Positions 11,272 through 25,725 of a stretch of 37,198 nucleotides of DNA are shown one piece after another. This DNA is from Saccoglossus kowalevskii (lineage: Eukaryota > Hemichordata > Enteropneusta > Harrimaniidae), in the NCBI RefSeq assembly GCF_000003605.2, contig NW_003113883.1, positions 1-37,198 on the forward strand, read 5' to 3'. The translations under genes were made by a program, and so were the position numbers. Every line of letters starts with the position of its first letter. The stretch's first letter is position 1. A model generated the notes under the pieces. The model made no database searches and had not been told where the DNA came from. It saw only the letters and a list, made by a program, of their open reading frames with translations.

Positions 11272-13867
11272 GGTATATTCTTCCATTCAAAAATACTATT
11301 GACCACACACACTACGTTATTAGTAATACTGGTATACTCTTTAAGTCAAGAATACTATTGACCACACACACTACGTGATTAGTAATACTGGTATATTCTT
11401 CAAGTAAAGAATACTATTGACCACAAACAATACGTGATTAGTAATACTGGTATATTCTTTAAGTCAAGAATACTATTGACCACACACACTACGTGATTAG
11501 TAATACTGGTATATTCTTTGAGTCAAGAATACTATTGACCACACACACTACGTGATTAGTAATACTGGTATATTCTTTAAGTCAAGAATACTATTGACCA
11601 CACACACTACGTGATTAGTAATACTGTTATATACTTAGAGTCAAGAATACTATTGACCACACACACTGCCTGATTAGCAATACTGGTATATTCTTTAAGT
11701 CAAGAATACTATTGACCACACACACTACGTGATTAGTAATACTGGTATATTCTTTAAGTCAAGAATACTATTGGCCACACACACTACGTGATTAGTAATA
11801 CTGGTATATTCTTTGAGTCAAGAATACTACTGACCACACACACTACGTGATTAGTAATACTGGTATATTCTTTAAGTCAAGAATACAATTGACAACACAC
11901 ACAACGTAATTAGTAATACTGGTATATTCTTTGAGTCAAGAATACTATTGACCACACACACTACGTGATTAGTAATACTGGTATATTCTTTGAGTCAAGA
12001 ATACTATTGACCACACACACTACGTGGTTAGTAATACTGGTATATTCTTCAAGTCAAGAATACTATTGACCACACACACTACGTGATTAGTAATACTGGT
12101 ATATTCTTTAAGTCAAGAATACTATTGACCACACACACTACGTGATTAGTAATACTGGTATATTCTTTGAGTCAAGAATACTATTGACCACACACACTAC
12201 GTGATTAGTAATACTGGTATATTATTTAAGTCAAGAATACTATTGACCACACACACTGCGTGATTAGTAATACTGGTATATACTTAGAGTCAAGAATACT
12301 ATTGACCACACACACTGCGTGATTAGTAATACTGGTATATTCTTTAAGTCAAGAATACTATTGACCACACACACTACGTGATTAGTAATACTGGTATATT
12401 CTTTAAGTCAAGAATACTATTGACCACACACACTACGTGATTAGTAATACTGGTATATTCTTTGAGTCAAGAATACTATTGACCACACACACCAAGTGAT
12501 TAGTAATACTGGTATATTCTATAAGTCAAGAATACTATAGACCACATACACTACGTGATTAGTAATACTGATATATTCTTAGAGTCAAGAATACTATTGG
12601 CCACACACACTACGTGATTAGTAATACTGGTATATTCTTTAAGTCAAGAATACTATTGTCCACACACACTACGTGATTAGTAATACTGGTATATTATTTA
12701 AGTCAAGAATACTATTGACCACACACACTGCGTGATTAGTAATACTGATATATGCTTAGAGTCATGAATACTATTGACCACACACACTACGTGATTAGTA
12801 ATACTGGTATATTCTTCAAGTCAAGAATACTATTGACCACAAACAATACGTGATTAGTAATACTGGTATATTCTTTAAGTCAAGAATACTATTGACCACA
12901 CACACTACGTGATTAGTAATACTGGTATATTCTTTGAGTCAAGAATACTATTGACCACACACACTACGTGATTAGTAATACAGGTATATTATTTAAGTCA
13001 AAAATACTATTGTCCACACACACTACGTGATTAGTAATACTGGTATATTCTTCGAGTCAAGAATACTATTGACCACACACACTACGTGATTAGTAATACT
13101 GGTATATTCTTCGAGTCAAGAATACTATTGACCACACACACTACGTGATTAGTAATACTGGTATATTCTTCGAGTCAAGAATACTATTGACCACACACAC
13201 TACGTGATTAGTAATACTGGTATATTATTTAAGTCAAGAATACTATTGACCACACACACTACGTGATTAGTAATACTGGTATATTCTTAGAGTCAAGAAT
13301 ACTATTGACCACACACACCAAGTGATTAGTAATACTGGTATATTCTATAAGTCAAGAATACTATTGACCACACACACTACGTGATTAGTAATACTGATAT
13401 ATTCTTAGAGTCAAGAATACTATTGGCCACACACACTACGTGATTAGTAATACTGGTATATTCTTTAAGTCAAGAATACTATTGTCCACACACACTACGT
13501 GATTAGTAATACTGGTATAATCTTTGAGTCAAGAATACTATTGACCACACACACTACGTGATTAGTAATACTGGTATATTATTTAAGTCAAGAATACTAT
13601 TGACCACACACACTGCGTGATTAGTAATACTGGTATATACTTAGAGTCAAGAATACTATTGACCACACACACTGCGTGATTAGCAATACTGGTATATTCT
13701 TTAAGTCAAGAATACTATTGACCACACACACTACGTGATTAGTAATACTGGTATATTCTTCGAGTCAAGAATACTATTGACCACACACATTACGTGATTA
13801 GTAATACTGGTATATTCTTTGAGTCAAGAATACTATTGACCACACACACTACGTGATTAGTAATATT
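11272..13867. repeat. Block 8: 44 monomers, composite of several modules
   Basis: Order: V-Pk-Bk-N-H-N-Y-N-Ng-H-Q-H-H-B-N-H-Wg-Y-N-N-K-L-Rdg-Nt-Wg-Y-B-N-H-Wt-S-S-S-W-R-L-Rdg-Nt-H-Wg-Y-N-S-H. Units 7-16 (11626-12215) match 17940-18529, including the rare CTGTTATATAC, TGCCTG, CTACTGACC and GTGGTTAG changes. Units 13-24 (11980-12687) match 19887-20594. A run of three S units at about 13041-13217 is unique in the window. The Y unit near 12747 carries GATATATGC and GTCATGAA. Length is exactly 44 x 59. Confidence 0.9.
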
Positions 13868-16228
13868 GGTATATTCTTCCATTCAAAAATACTATTGACC
13901 GCACACACTACGTTATTAGTAATACTGGTATACACTTTAAGTCAAGAATACTATTGACCACACACACTACGTGATTAGTAATACTGGTATATTCTTCAAG
14001 TCAAGAATACTATTGACCACAAACAATACGTGATTAGTAATACTGGTATATTCTTTAAGTCAAGAATACTATTGACCACACACACTACGTGATTAGTAAT
14101 ACTGGTATATTCTTTGAGTCAAGAATACTATTGACCACACACACTACGTGATTAGTGATACAGGTATATTATTTAAGTCAAAAATACTATTGACAACACA
14201 CAACGTCGTTGTAATAATACTGGTATATTCTTAGAGTCAAGAATACTATTGGCCACACACACTACGTGATTAGTAATACTGGTATATTCTTTAAGTCAAG
14301 AATACTATTGTCCACACACACTACGTGATTAGTAATACTGGTATATTCTTTGAGTCAAGAATACTATTGACCACACACACTACGTGATCAGTAATACTGG
14401 TATATTATTTAAGTCAAGAATACTATTGACCACACACACTGCGTGATTAGTAATACTGGTATATACTTAGAGTCAAGAATACTATTGACCACACACACTG
14501 CGTGATTAGCAATACTGGTATATTCTTTAAGTCAAGAATACTATTGACCACACACACTACATGATTAGTAATACTGGTATATTCTTCGAGTCAAGAATAC
14601 TATTGACCACACACATTACGTGATTAGTAATACTGGTATATTCTTTGAGTCAAGAATACTATTGACCACACACACTACGTGATTAGTAATACTGGTATAT
14701 TCTTCGAGTCAAGAATACTATTGACCACACACACTACGTGATTAGTAATACTGGTATATTCTTAGAGTCAAGAATACTATTGACCACACACACTACGTGA
14801 TTAGTAATACTGGTATATTATTTAAGTCAAGAATACTATTGACCACACACACTACGTGATTAGTAATACTGGTATATTCTTAGAGTCAAGAATACTATTG
14901 GCCACACACACTACATGATTAGTAATACTGGTATATTCTTTAAGTCAAGAATACTATTGTCCACACACACTACGTGATTAGTAATACTGGTATATTCTTT
15001 GAGTCAAGAATACTATAGACCACACACACTACGTGATTAGTAATACTGGTATATTCTTTAAGTCAAAAATACTATTGACCACACACACTACGTGATTAGT
15101 AATACTGGTATATTCTTTAAGTCAAGAATACTATTGTCCACACACACTACGTAATTAGTAATACTGGTATATTCTTTGAGTCAAGAATACTATAGACCAC
15201 ACACACTACGGTGATTAGTAATACTGGTATATTCTTTAAGTCAAGAATACTATTGACCACACACACTACGTGATTAGTAATACTGGTATATTCTTTAAGT
15301 CAAGAATACTATTGTCCACACACACTACGTGATTAGTAATACTGGTATATTCTTTGAGTCAAGAATACTATAGACCACACACACTACGTGATTAGTAATA
15401 CTGGTATATTCCTTAAGTCAAGAATACTATTGACCACACACACTACGTGATTAGTAATACTGGTATATTCTTTAAGTCAAGAATACTATTGACCACACAC
15501 ACTACGTGATTAGTAATACTGGTATATTCTTTGAGTCAAGAATACTATTGACCACACACACTACGTGATTAGTAATACAGGTATATTATTTAAGTCAAGA
15601 ATACTATTGACCACACACACTACGTGATTAGTAATACTGGTATATTCTTTAAGTCAAGAATACTATTGACCACACACACTACGTGATTAGTAATACTGGT
15701 ATATTCTTTGAGTCAAGAATACTATTGACCACTCACACTACGTGATTAGTAATACTGGTATATTCTTTGAGTCAAGAATACTATTGACCACACACACTAC
15801 GTGATTAGTAATACTGGTATTTTATTTATGTCAAGAATACTATTGACCACACACACTGCGTGATTAGTAATACTGGTATATACTTAGAGTCAAGAATACT
15901 ATTGACCACACACACTGCGTGATTAGCAATACTGGTATATTCTTTAAGTCAAGAATACTCTTGACCACACACACTACGTGATTAGTAATACTGGTATATT
16001 CTTTAAGTCAAGAATACTATTGACCACACACACTACGTGATTAGTAATACTGGTATATTCTTTAAGTCAAGAATACTATTGACCACACACACTACGTGAT
16101 TAGTAATACTGGTATATTCTTTGAGTCAAGAATAATACTGACCACACACACTACGTGATTAGTAATACTGGTATATTCTTTAAGTCAAGAATACAATTGA
16201 CCACACACACTACGTGATTAGTAATATT
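13868..16228. repeat. Block 9: 40 monomers beginning with a full M1 module
   Basis: Order: V-P-B-N-H-W-Rg-Nt-H-Wg-Y-N-S-H-S-R-W-Rg-Nt-Hx-N-Nt-Hx-N-Nt-Hx-N-N-H-W-N-H-H-Wg-Y-N-N-N-H-N. Units 1-14 are M1. Units 1-19 (13868-14988) align without a length change to 31928-33048. The Hx-N-Nt triplet is then repeated (Hx-N-Nt-Hx-N-Nt-Hx). The W unit at about 14163-14221 has a scrambled right half of unchanged length. One extra G lies near 15210 (ACGGTGATT). The block ends with an N unit carrying ACAATTGACC. Confidence 0.9.
14191..14217. other. Scrambled half-monomer of unchanged length
   Basis: The right half of a W unit reads TGACAACACACAACG then TCGTTGTAATAATAC where collinear copies (for example 32251-32277) have the regular CACACACTACGTG and TTAGTAATAC. 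The length is the same, so either several substitutions or compensating small indels occurred. It is the most divergent 27 bp in the window. The surrounding sequence is normal M1. Confidence 0.8.
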
Positions 16229-16995
16229 GGTATATTCTTCCATTCAAAAATACTATTGACCACACACACTACGTTATTAGTAATACTGGTATACACTTTA
16301 AGTCAAGAATACTATTGACCACACACACTACGTGATTAGTAATACTGGTATATTCTTCAAGTCAAGAATACTATTGACCACAAACAATACGTGATTAGTA
16401 ATACTGGTATATTCTTTAAGTCAAGAATACTATTGACCACACACACTACGTGATTAGTAATACTGGTATATTCTTTGAGTCAAGAATACTATTGACCACA
16501 CACACTACGTGATTAGTAATACAGGTATATTATTTAAGTCAAAAATACTATTGACCACACACACTACGTGATTAGTAATACTGGTATATTCTTAGAGTCA
16601 AGAATACTATTGGCCACACACACTACGTGATTAGTAATACTGGTATATTCTTTAAGTCAAGAATACTATTGTCCACACACACTACGTGATTAGTAATACT
16701 GGTATATTCTTTGAGTCAAGAATACTATTGACCACACACACTACGTGATTAGTAATACTGGTATATTATTTAAGTCAAGAATACTATTGACCACACACAC
16801 TGCGTGATTAGTAATACTGGTATATACTTAGAGTCATGAATACTATTGACCACACACACTGCGTGATTAGCAATACTGGTATATTCTTTGAGTCAAGAAT
16901 ACTACTGACCACACACACTACGTGATTAGTAATACTGGTATATTCTTTAAGTCAAGAATACTATTGTCCACACACACTACGTGATTAGTAATATT
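16229..16995. repeat. Block 10: 13 monomers, truncated M1
   Basis: Order: V-P-B-N-H-W-Rg-Nt-H-Wg-Y-H-Nt, exactly 13 x 59. Units 1-11 match M1. The Y unit carries GTCATGAA and TTAGCAAT, the H carries CTACTGACC, and Nt replaces the M1 ending N-S-H. The same H-Nt ending precedes the V at 20831. Confidence 0.9.
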
Positions 16996-19900
16996 GGTAT
17001 ATTCTTCCATTCAAAAATACTATTGACCACACACACTACGTTATTAGTAATACTGGTATACACTTTAAGTCAAGAATACTATTGACCACACACACTACGT
17101 GATTAGTAATACTGGTATATTCTTCAAGTCAAGAATACTATTGACCACAAACAATACGTGATTAGTAATACTGGTATATTCTTTAAGTCAAGAATACTAT
17201 TGACCACACACACTACGTGATTAGTAATACTGGTATATTCTTTGAGTCAAGAATACTATTGACCACACACACTACGTGATTAGTAATACAGGTATATTAT
17301 TTAAGTCAAAAATACTATTGACCACACACACTACGTGATTAGTAATACTGGGATATTCTTTGAGTCAAGAATACTATTGACCACACACACTACGTGATTA
17401 GTAATACTGGTATATTCTTCGAGTCAAGAATACTATTGACCACACACACTACGTGATTAGTAATACTGGTATATTCTTAGAGTCAAGAATACTATTGACC
17501 ACACACACTACCTGATTAGTAATACTGGTATATTATTTAAGTCAAGAATACTATTGACCACACACACTACGTGATTAGTAATACTGGTATATTCTTAGAG
17601 TCAAGAATACTATTGACCACACACACCAAGTGATTAGTAATACTGGTATATTCTATAAGTCAAGAATACTATTGACCACACACACTACGTGATTAGTAAT
17701 ACTGATATATTCTTAGAGTCAAGAATACTATTGGCCACACACACTACGTGATTAGTAATACTGGTATATTCTTTAAGTCAAGAATACTATTGTCCACACA
17801 CACTACGTGATTAGTAATACTGGTATATTCTTTGAGTCAAGAATACTATTGACCACACACATTACGTGATTAGTAATACTGGTATATTATTTAAGTCAAG
17901 AATACTATTGACCACACACACTGCGTGATTAGTAATACTGTTATATACTTAGAGTCAAGAATACTATTGACCACACACACTGCCTGATTAGCAATACTGG
18001 TATATTCTTTAAGTCAAGAATACTATTGACCACACACACTACGTGATTAGTAATACTGGTATATTCTTTAAGTCAAGAATACTATTGGCCACACACACTA
18101 CGTGATTAGTAATACTGGTATATTCTTTGAGTCAAGAATACTACTGACCACACACACTACGTGATTAGTAATACTGGTATATTCTTTAAGTCAAGAATAC
18201 AATTGACAACACACACAACGTAATTAGTAATACTGGTATATTCTTTGAGTCAAGAATACTATTGACCACACACACTACGTGATTAGTAATACTGGTATAT
18301 TCTTTGAGTCAAGAATACTATTGACCACACACACTACGTGGTTAGTAATACTGGTATATTCTTCAAGTCAAGAATACTATTGACCACACACACTACGTGA
18401 TTAGTAATACTGGTATATTCTTTAAGTCAAGAATACTATTGACCACACACACTACGTGATTAGTAATACTGGTATATTCTTTGAGTCAAGAATACTATTG
18501 ACCACACACACTACGTGATTAGTAATACTGGTATATTATTTAAGTCAAGAATACTATTGACCACACACACTACGTGATTAGTAATACTGGTATATTCTTT
18601 AAGTCAAGAATACTATTGACCACACACACTACGTGATTAGTAATACTGGTATATTCTTTAAGTCAAGAATACTATTGACCACACACACTACGTGATTAGT
18701 AATACTGGTATATTCTTTGAGTCAAGAATACTATTGACCACACACACTACGTGATTAGTAATACTGATATATTCTTAGAGTCAAGAATACTATTGACCAT
18801 ACACACTACGTGATTAGTAATACTGGTATATTCTTTAAGTCAAGAATACTATTGACCACACACACTACGTGATTAGTAATACTGGTATATTCTTTAAGTC
18901 AAGAATACTATTGACCGCACACACTACGTGATTAGTAATACTGGTATATTCTTTGAGTCAAGAATACTATTGACCACACACACTACGTGATTAGTAATAC
19001 TGATATATTCTTAGAGTCAAGAATACTATTGACCACACACACTACGTGATTAGTAATACTGGTATATTCTTTAAGTCAAGAATACTATTGTCCACACACA
19101 CTACGTGATTAGTAATACTGGTATATTCTTTGAGTCAAGAATACTATTGACCACACACACTACGTGATTAGTAATACTGGTATATTATTTAAGTCAAGAA
19201 TACTATTGACCACACACACTGCGTGATTAGTAATACTGGTATATACTTAGAGTCAAGAATACTATTGACCACACACACTGCGTGATTAGTAATACTGGTA
19301 TATTCTTTAAGTCAAGAATACTATTGACCACACACACTACGTGATTAGTAATACTGGTATATTCTTTAAGTCAAGAATACTATTGACCACACACACTACG
19401 TGATTAGTAATACTGGTATATTCTTTGAGTCAAGAATACTATTGACCACACACACCAAGTGATTAGTAATACTGGTATATTCTATAAGTCAAGAATACTA
19501 TTGACCACACACACTACGTGATTAGTAATACTGATATATTCTTAGAGTCAAGAATACTATTGGCCACACACACTACGTGATTAGCAATACTGGTATATTC
19601 TTTAAGTCAAGAATACTATTGTCCACACACACTACGTGATTAGTAATACTGGTATATTCTTTGAGTCAAGAATACTATTGACCACACACACTACGTGATT
19701 AGTAATACTGGTATATTATTTAAGTCAAGAATACTATTGACCACACACACTGCGTGATTAGTAATACTGGTATATACTTAGAGTCATGAATACTATTGAC
19801 CACACACACTGCGTGATTAGCAATACTGGTATATTCTTTGAGTCAAGAATACTACTGACCACACACACTACGTGATTAGTAATACTGGTATATTCTTTGA

Positions 19901-20830
19901 GTCAAGAATACTATTGACCACACACACTACGTGGTTAGTAATACTGGTATATTCTTCAAGTCAAGAATACTATTGACCACACACACTACGTGATTAGTAA
20001 TACTGGTATATTCTTTAAGTCAAGAATACTATTGACCACACACACTACGTGATTAGTAATACTGGTATATTCTTTGAGTCAAGAATACTATTGACCACAC
20101 ACACTACGTGATTAGTAATACTGGTATATTATTTAAGTCAAGAATACTATTGACCACACACACTGCGTGATTAGTAATACTGGTATATACTTAGAGTCAA
20201 GAATACTATTGACCACACACACTGCGTGATTAGTAATACTGGTATATTCTTTAAGTCAAGAATACTATTGACCACACACACTACGTGATTAGTAATACTG
20301 GTATATTCTTTAAGTCAAGAATACTATTGACCACACACACTACGTGATTAGTAATACTGGTATATTCTTTGAGTCAAGAATACTATTGACCACACACACC
20401 AAGTGATTAGTAATACTGGTATATTCTATAAGTCAAGAATACTATTGACCACACACACTACGTGATTAGTAATACTGATATATTCTTAGAGTCAAGAATA
20501 CTATTGGCCACACACACTACGTGATTAGTAATACTGGTATATTCTTTAAGTCAAGAATACTATTGTCCACACACACTACGTGATTAGTAATACTGGTATA
20601 TTCTTTGAGTCAAGAATACTATTGACCACACACACTACGTGATTAGTAATACTGGTATATTATTTAAGTCATGAATACTATTGACCACACACACTGCGTG
20701 ATTAGCAATACTGGTATATTCTTTGAGTCAAGAATACTACTGACCACACACACTACGTGATTAGTAATACTGGTATATTCTTTAAGTCAAGAATACTATT
20801 GTCCACACACACTACGTGATTAGTAATATT
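16996..20830. repeat. Block 11: 65 monomers, longest V-free stretch
   Basis: Order: V-P-B-N-H-W-H-S-R-W-R-L-Rdg-Nt-H-Wg-Y-N-Ng-H-Q-H-H-B-N-H-W-N-N-H-Rd-N-N-H-Rd-Nt-H-Wg-Y-N-N-K-L-Rdg-Nt-H-Wg-Y-H-H-B-N-H-Wg-Y-N-N-K-L-Rdg-Nt-H-W-H-Nt. Length is exactly 65 x 59 = 3835 bp with no visible indel. It contains pieces found in blocks 6 and 8 and an internal near-duplication: K-L-Rdg-Nt-H-(W)-(Y)-H at about 19415 and again at about 20359, 16 units apart. The GTGGTTAG unit occurs twice here (about 18330 and 19931) and once in block 8. Confidence 0.9.
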
Positions 20831-21890
20831 GGTATATTCTTCCATTCAAAAATACTATTGACCACACACACTACGTTATTAGTAATACTGGTATACTCTT
20901 TAAGTGAAGAATAATATTGACCACACACACTACGTGATTAGTAATACTGGTATATTCTTCAAGTAAAGAATACTATTGACCACAAACAATACGTGATTAG
21001 TAATACTGGTATATTCTTTAAGTCAAGAATACTATTGACCACACACACTACGTGATTAGTAATACTGGCATATTCTTTGAGTCAAGAATACTATTGTCCA
21101 CACACACTACGTGATTAGTAATACTGGTATATTCTTTGAGTTAAGAATACTATTGACCACACACACTACGTGATTTGTAATACAGGTATATTATTTAAGT
21201 CAAGAATACTATTGACCACACACACTACGTGATTAGTAATACTGGTATATTCTTTGAGTCAAGAATACTATTGACCACACACACTACGTGATTAGTAATA
21301 CTGGTATATTCTTCGAGTCAAGAATACTATTGACCACACACACTATGTGATTAGTAATACTGGTATATTCTTTAAGTCAAGAATACTATTGACCACACAC
21401 ACTACGTGATTAGTAATACTGTTATATTCTTTGAGTAAAGAATACTATTGACCACACACACTACGTGATTAGTAATACTGGTATATTCTTCAAGTAAAGA
21501 ATACTATTGACCACACACACTACGTGATTAGTAATACTGGTATATTCTTAGAGTCAAGAATACTATTGACCACACACACTACGTGATTAGTAATACTGTT
21601 ATATTCTTTTAGTCAAGAATACTATTGACCACACACACTACGTGATTAGTAATACTGGTATATTATTCAAGTCAGATACTATTGACCACACACACTACGT
21701 GATTAGTAATACTGGTATATTCTTTGAGTCAAGAATACTATTGACCACACACACTACGTGATTAGTAATACTGGTATATTCTTTAAGTCAAGAATACAAT
21801 TGACAACACACACAACGTGATTAGTAATACTGGTATATTCTTTAAGTCAAGAATACTATTGTCCACACACACTAAGTGATTAGTAATATT
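20831..21890. repeat. Block 12: 18 monomers, copy of the block 2 head
   Basis: Order: V-Pk-Bk-N-Ht-H-W-H-S-N-H-B-R-U-W-H-Q-Nt. Units 1-15 are collinear with 1949-2833 at offset 18,882. The Pk unit carries GTGAAGAATAATA and the Ht unit begins GGCATATTC; both changes recur at 33816 onward, and the first also near 30930. Two bases are missing near 21675 (GTCAGATACT). The end H-Q-Nt is the M2 ending. Confidence 0.9.
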
Positions 21891-22893
21891 GGTATATTCT
21901 TCCATTCAAAAATACTATTGACCACACACACTACGTTATTAGTAATACTGGTATACTCTTTAAGTCAAGAATACTATTGACCACACACACTACGTGATTA
22001 GTAATACTGGTATATTCTTCAAGTAAAGAATACTATTGACCACAAACAATACGTGATTAGTAATACTGGTATATTCTTTAAGTCAAGAATACTATTGACC
22101 ACACACACTACGTGATTAGTAATACTGGTATATTCTTTGAGTCAAGAATACTATTGTCCACACACACTACGTGATTAGTAATACTGGTATATTCTTTGAG
22201 TCAAGAATACTATTGATCACACACACTACGTGATTTGTAATACAGGTATATTATTTAAGTCAAGAATACTATTGACCACACACACTACGTGATTAGTAAT
22301 ACTGGTATATTCTTTGAGTCAAGAATACTATTGACCACACACACTACGTGATTAGTAATACTGGTATATTCTTCGATTCAAGAATACTATTGTCCACACA
22401 CACTACGTTATTAGTAATACTGGTATACTCTTTAAGTCAAGAATACTATTGACCACACACACTACGTGATTAGTAATACTGGTATATTCTTTAAGTCAAG
22501 AATACTATTGTCCACACACACTACGTGATTAGTAATACTGGTATATTCTTTGAGTCAAGAATACTATAGACCACACACACTACGTGATTAGTAATACTGG
22601 TATATTCTTTAAGTCAAGAATACTATTGACCACACACACTACGTGATTAGTAATACTGGTATATTCTTTAAGTCAAGAATACTATTGACCACACACACTA
22701 CGTGATTAGTAATACTGGTATATTCTTTGAGTCAAGAATACTATTGACCACACACACTACGCGATTAGTAATACTGGTATATTCTTTATGTCAAGAATAC
22801 AATTGACAACACACACAACGTGATTAGTAATACTGGTATATTCTTTAAGTCAAGAATACTATTGTCCACACACACTAAGTGATTAGTAATATT
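21891..22893. repeat. Block 13: complete 17-monomer M2 module
   Basis: Order: V-Pk-Bk-N-Ht-H-W-H-Sd-Pk-Nt-Hx-N-N-H-Q-Nt, exactly 17 x 59 = 1003 bp. This is the reference copy of M2. It is followed directly by the first ten units of a second copy (22894-23483). Distinguishing marks include GATTTGTAATACAGG after unit 6, Sd with TTGTCC and CGTTATT at unit 9, and MfeI-type CAATTG in Q. The second full copy is 33816-34820. Confidence 0.92.
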
Positions 22894-25725
22894 GGTATAT
22901 TCTTCCATTCAAAAATACTATTGACCACACACACTACGTTATTAGTAATACTGGTATACTCTTTAAGTCAAGAATACTATTGACCACACACACTACGTGA
23001 TTAGTAATACTGGTATATTCTTCAAGTAAAGAATACTATTGACCACAAACAATACGTGATTAGTAATACTGGTATATTCTTTAAGTCAAGAATACTATTG
23101 ACCACACACACTACGTGATTAGTAATACTGGTATATTCTTTGAGTCAAGAATACTATTGTCCACACACACTACGTGATTAGTAATGCTGGTATATTCTTT
23201 GAGTCAAGAATACTATTGACCACACACACTACGTGATTTGTAATACAGGTATATTATTTAAGTCAAGAATACTATTGACCACACACACTACGTGATTAGT
23301 AATACTGGTATATTCTTTGAGTCAAGAATACTATTGACCACACACACTACGTGATTAGTAATACTGGTATATTCTTCGATTCAAGAATACTATTGTCCAC
23401 ACACACTACGTTATTAGTAATACTGGTATACTCTTTAAGTCAAGAATACTATTGACCACACACACTACGTGATTAGTAATACTGGTATATTATTTAAGTC
23501 AAGAATACTATTGACCACACACACTACGTGATTAGTAATACTGGTATATTCTTTGAGTCAAGAATACTATTGACCACACACACTACGTGATTAGTAATAC
23601 TGGTATATTCTTTGAGTCAAGAATACTATTGACCACACACACTACGTGATTAGTAATACTGGTATATTCTTAGAGTCAAGAATACTATTGACCACACACA
23701 CTACGTGATTAGTAATACTGGTATATTCTTCGATTCAAGAATACTATTGACCACACACACTACGTTATTAGTAATACTGGTATATTCTTAGAGTAAAGAA
23801 TACTATTGTCCACACACACTATGTGATTAGTAATACTGGTATATTCTTAGAGTCAAGAATACTATTGATCACACACACTATGTTATTAGTAATACTTGTA
23901 TATTCTTAGAGTCAAGAATGCTATTGACCACACACACTACGTGATTAGTAATACTGGTATATTCTTTGAGTCAAGAATACTATTGACCACACACACTACG
24001 TGATTAGTAATACTGGTATATTCTTTAAGTCAAGAATACTATTGACCACACACACTACGTGATTAGTAATACTGGTATATTCTTTAAGTCAAGAATATTA
24101 TTGACCACACACACTACGTGATTAGTAATACTGGTATATTATTTAAGTCAAGAATACTATTGACCACACACACTATGTGATTAGTATTACTGGTATATTC
24201 TTCGATTCAAGAATACTATTGACCACACACACTACGTGATTAGTAATACTGGTATATTCTTAGAGTCAAGAATACTATTGTCCACACACACTATGTGATT
24301 AGTAATACTGGTATATTCTTTGAGTCAAGAATACTATAGACCACACACACTACGTGATTAGTAATACTGGTATATTCTTTAAGTCAAGAATACTATTGAC
24401 CACACACACTACGTGATTAGTAATACTGGTATATTCTTTAAGTCAAGAATACTATTGTCCACACACACTACGTGATTAGTAATACTGGTATATTCTTTGA
24501 GTCAAGAATACTATAGACCACACACACTACGTGATTAGTAATACTGGTATATTCTTTGAGTCAAGAATGCTATTGACCACACACACTACGTGATTAGTAA
24601 TACTGGTATATTCTTTAAGTCAAGAATACTATTTACCACACACACTACGTGATTAGTAATACTGGTATATTCTTTAAGTCAAGAATACTATTGACCACAC
24701 ACACTACGTGATTAGTAATACTGGTATATTCTTTTAGTCAAGAATACTATTGACCACACACATTACGTGATTAGCAATACTGTATATTCTTAGAGTCAAG
24801 AATACTATTGACCACACACACTACGTGATTAGTAATACTGGTATATTCTTTGAATCAAGAATACTATTGACCACACACACTACGTGATTAGTAATACTGG
24901 TATATTCTTTAAGTCAAGAATACTATTGACCACACACACTACGTGATTAGTAATACTGGTATATTCTTTAAGTCAAGAATACTATTGACCACACACACTA
25001 CGTGATTAGTAATACTGGTATATTCTTTAAGTCAAGAATACTATTGACCACACACACTACGTGATTAGTAATACTGGTATATTATTTAAGTCAAGAATAC
25101 TATTGACCACACACACTATGTGATTAGTATTACTGGTATATTCTTCGATTCAAGAATACTATTGACCACACACACTACGTGATTAGTAATACTGGTATAT
25201 TCTTAGAGTCAAGAATACTATTGTCCACACACACTATGTGATTAGTAATACTGGTATATTCTTTGAGTCAAGAATACTATAGACCACACACACTACGTGA
25301 TTAGTAATACTGGTATATTATTTAAGTCAAGAATACTATTGACCACACACACTACGTGATTAGTAATACTGGTATATTCTTTAAGTCAAGAATACTATTG
25401 ACCACACACACTACGTGATTAGTAATACTGGTATATTCTTTAAGTCAAGAATACTATTGACCACACACACTACGTGATTAGTAATACTGGTATATTCTTT
25501 TAGTCAAGAATACTATTGACCACACACATTACGTGATTAGTAATACTGGTATATTCTTTAAGTCAAGAATACTATTGACCACACACACTACGTGATTAGT
25601 AATACTGGTATATTCTTTGAGTCAAGAAATACTATTGACCATACACACTACGTGATTAGTAATACTGGTATATTCTTAGAGTCAAGAATACTATTGACCA
25701 CACACACTACGTGATTAGTAATACT
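22894..25725. repeat. Block 14: 48 monomers, partial M2 then a distinct variant set
   Basis: Order: V-Pk-Bk-N-Ht-H-W-H-Sd-Pk-W-H-H-R-Sd-Rt-R-R-H-N-N-W-Sd-Rt-Hx-N-Nt-Hx-H-N-N-U-R-H-N-N-N-W-Sd-Rt-Hx-W-N-N-U-N-H-R. Units 1-10 repeat M2. W-Sd-Rt-Hx occurs at 24133 and again at 25076 (16 units apart, with one base lost near 24783), each with the rare TTAGTATTACT junction. CTATGTG is more frequent here than elsewhere. The linked TATGTTATT, ACTTG and AATGCT set recurs at about 23880-23930. One extra A lies near 25628. Confidence 0.9.

Noticed and set aside
14191-14217. Insertion of foreign sequence in the scrambled half-monomer
   Set aside because: The length equals that of the collinear copy near 32251 and the bases still resemble the unit (CACACA, TAATAATAC), so local mutation or a base-calling fault is simpler.
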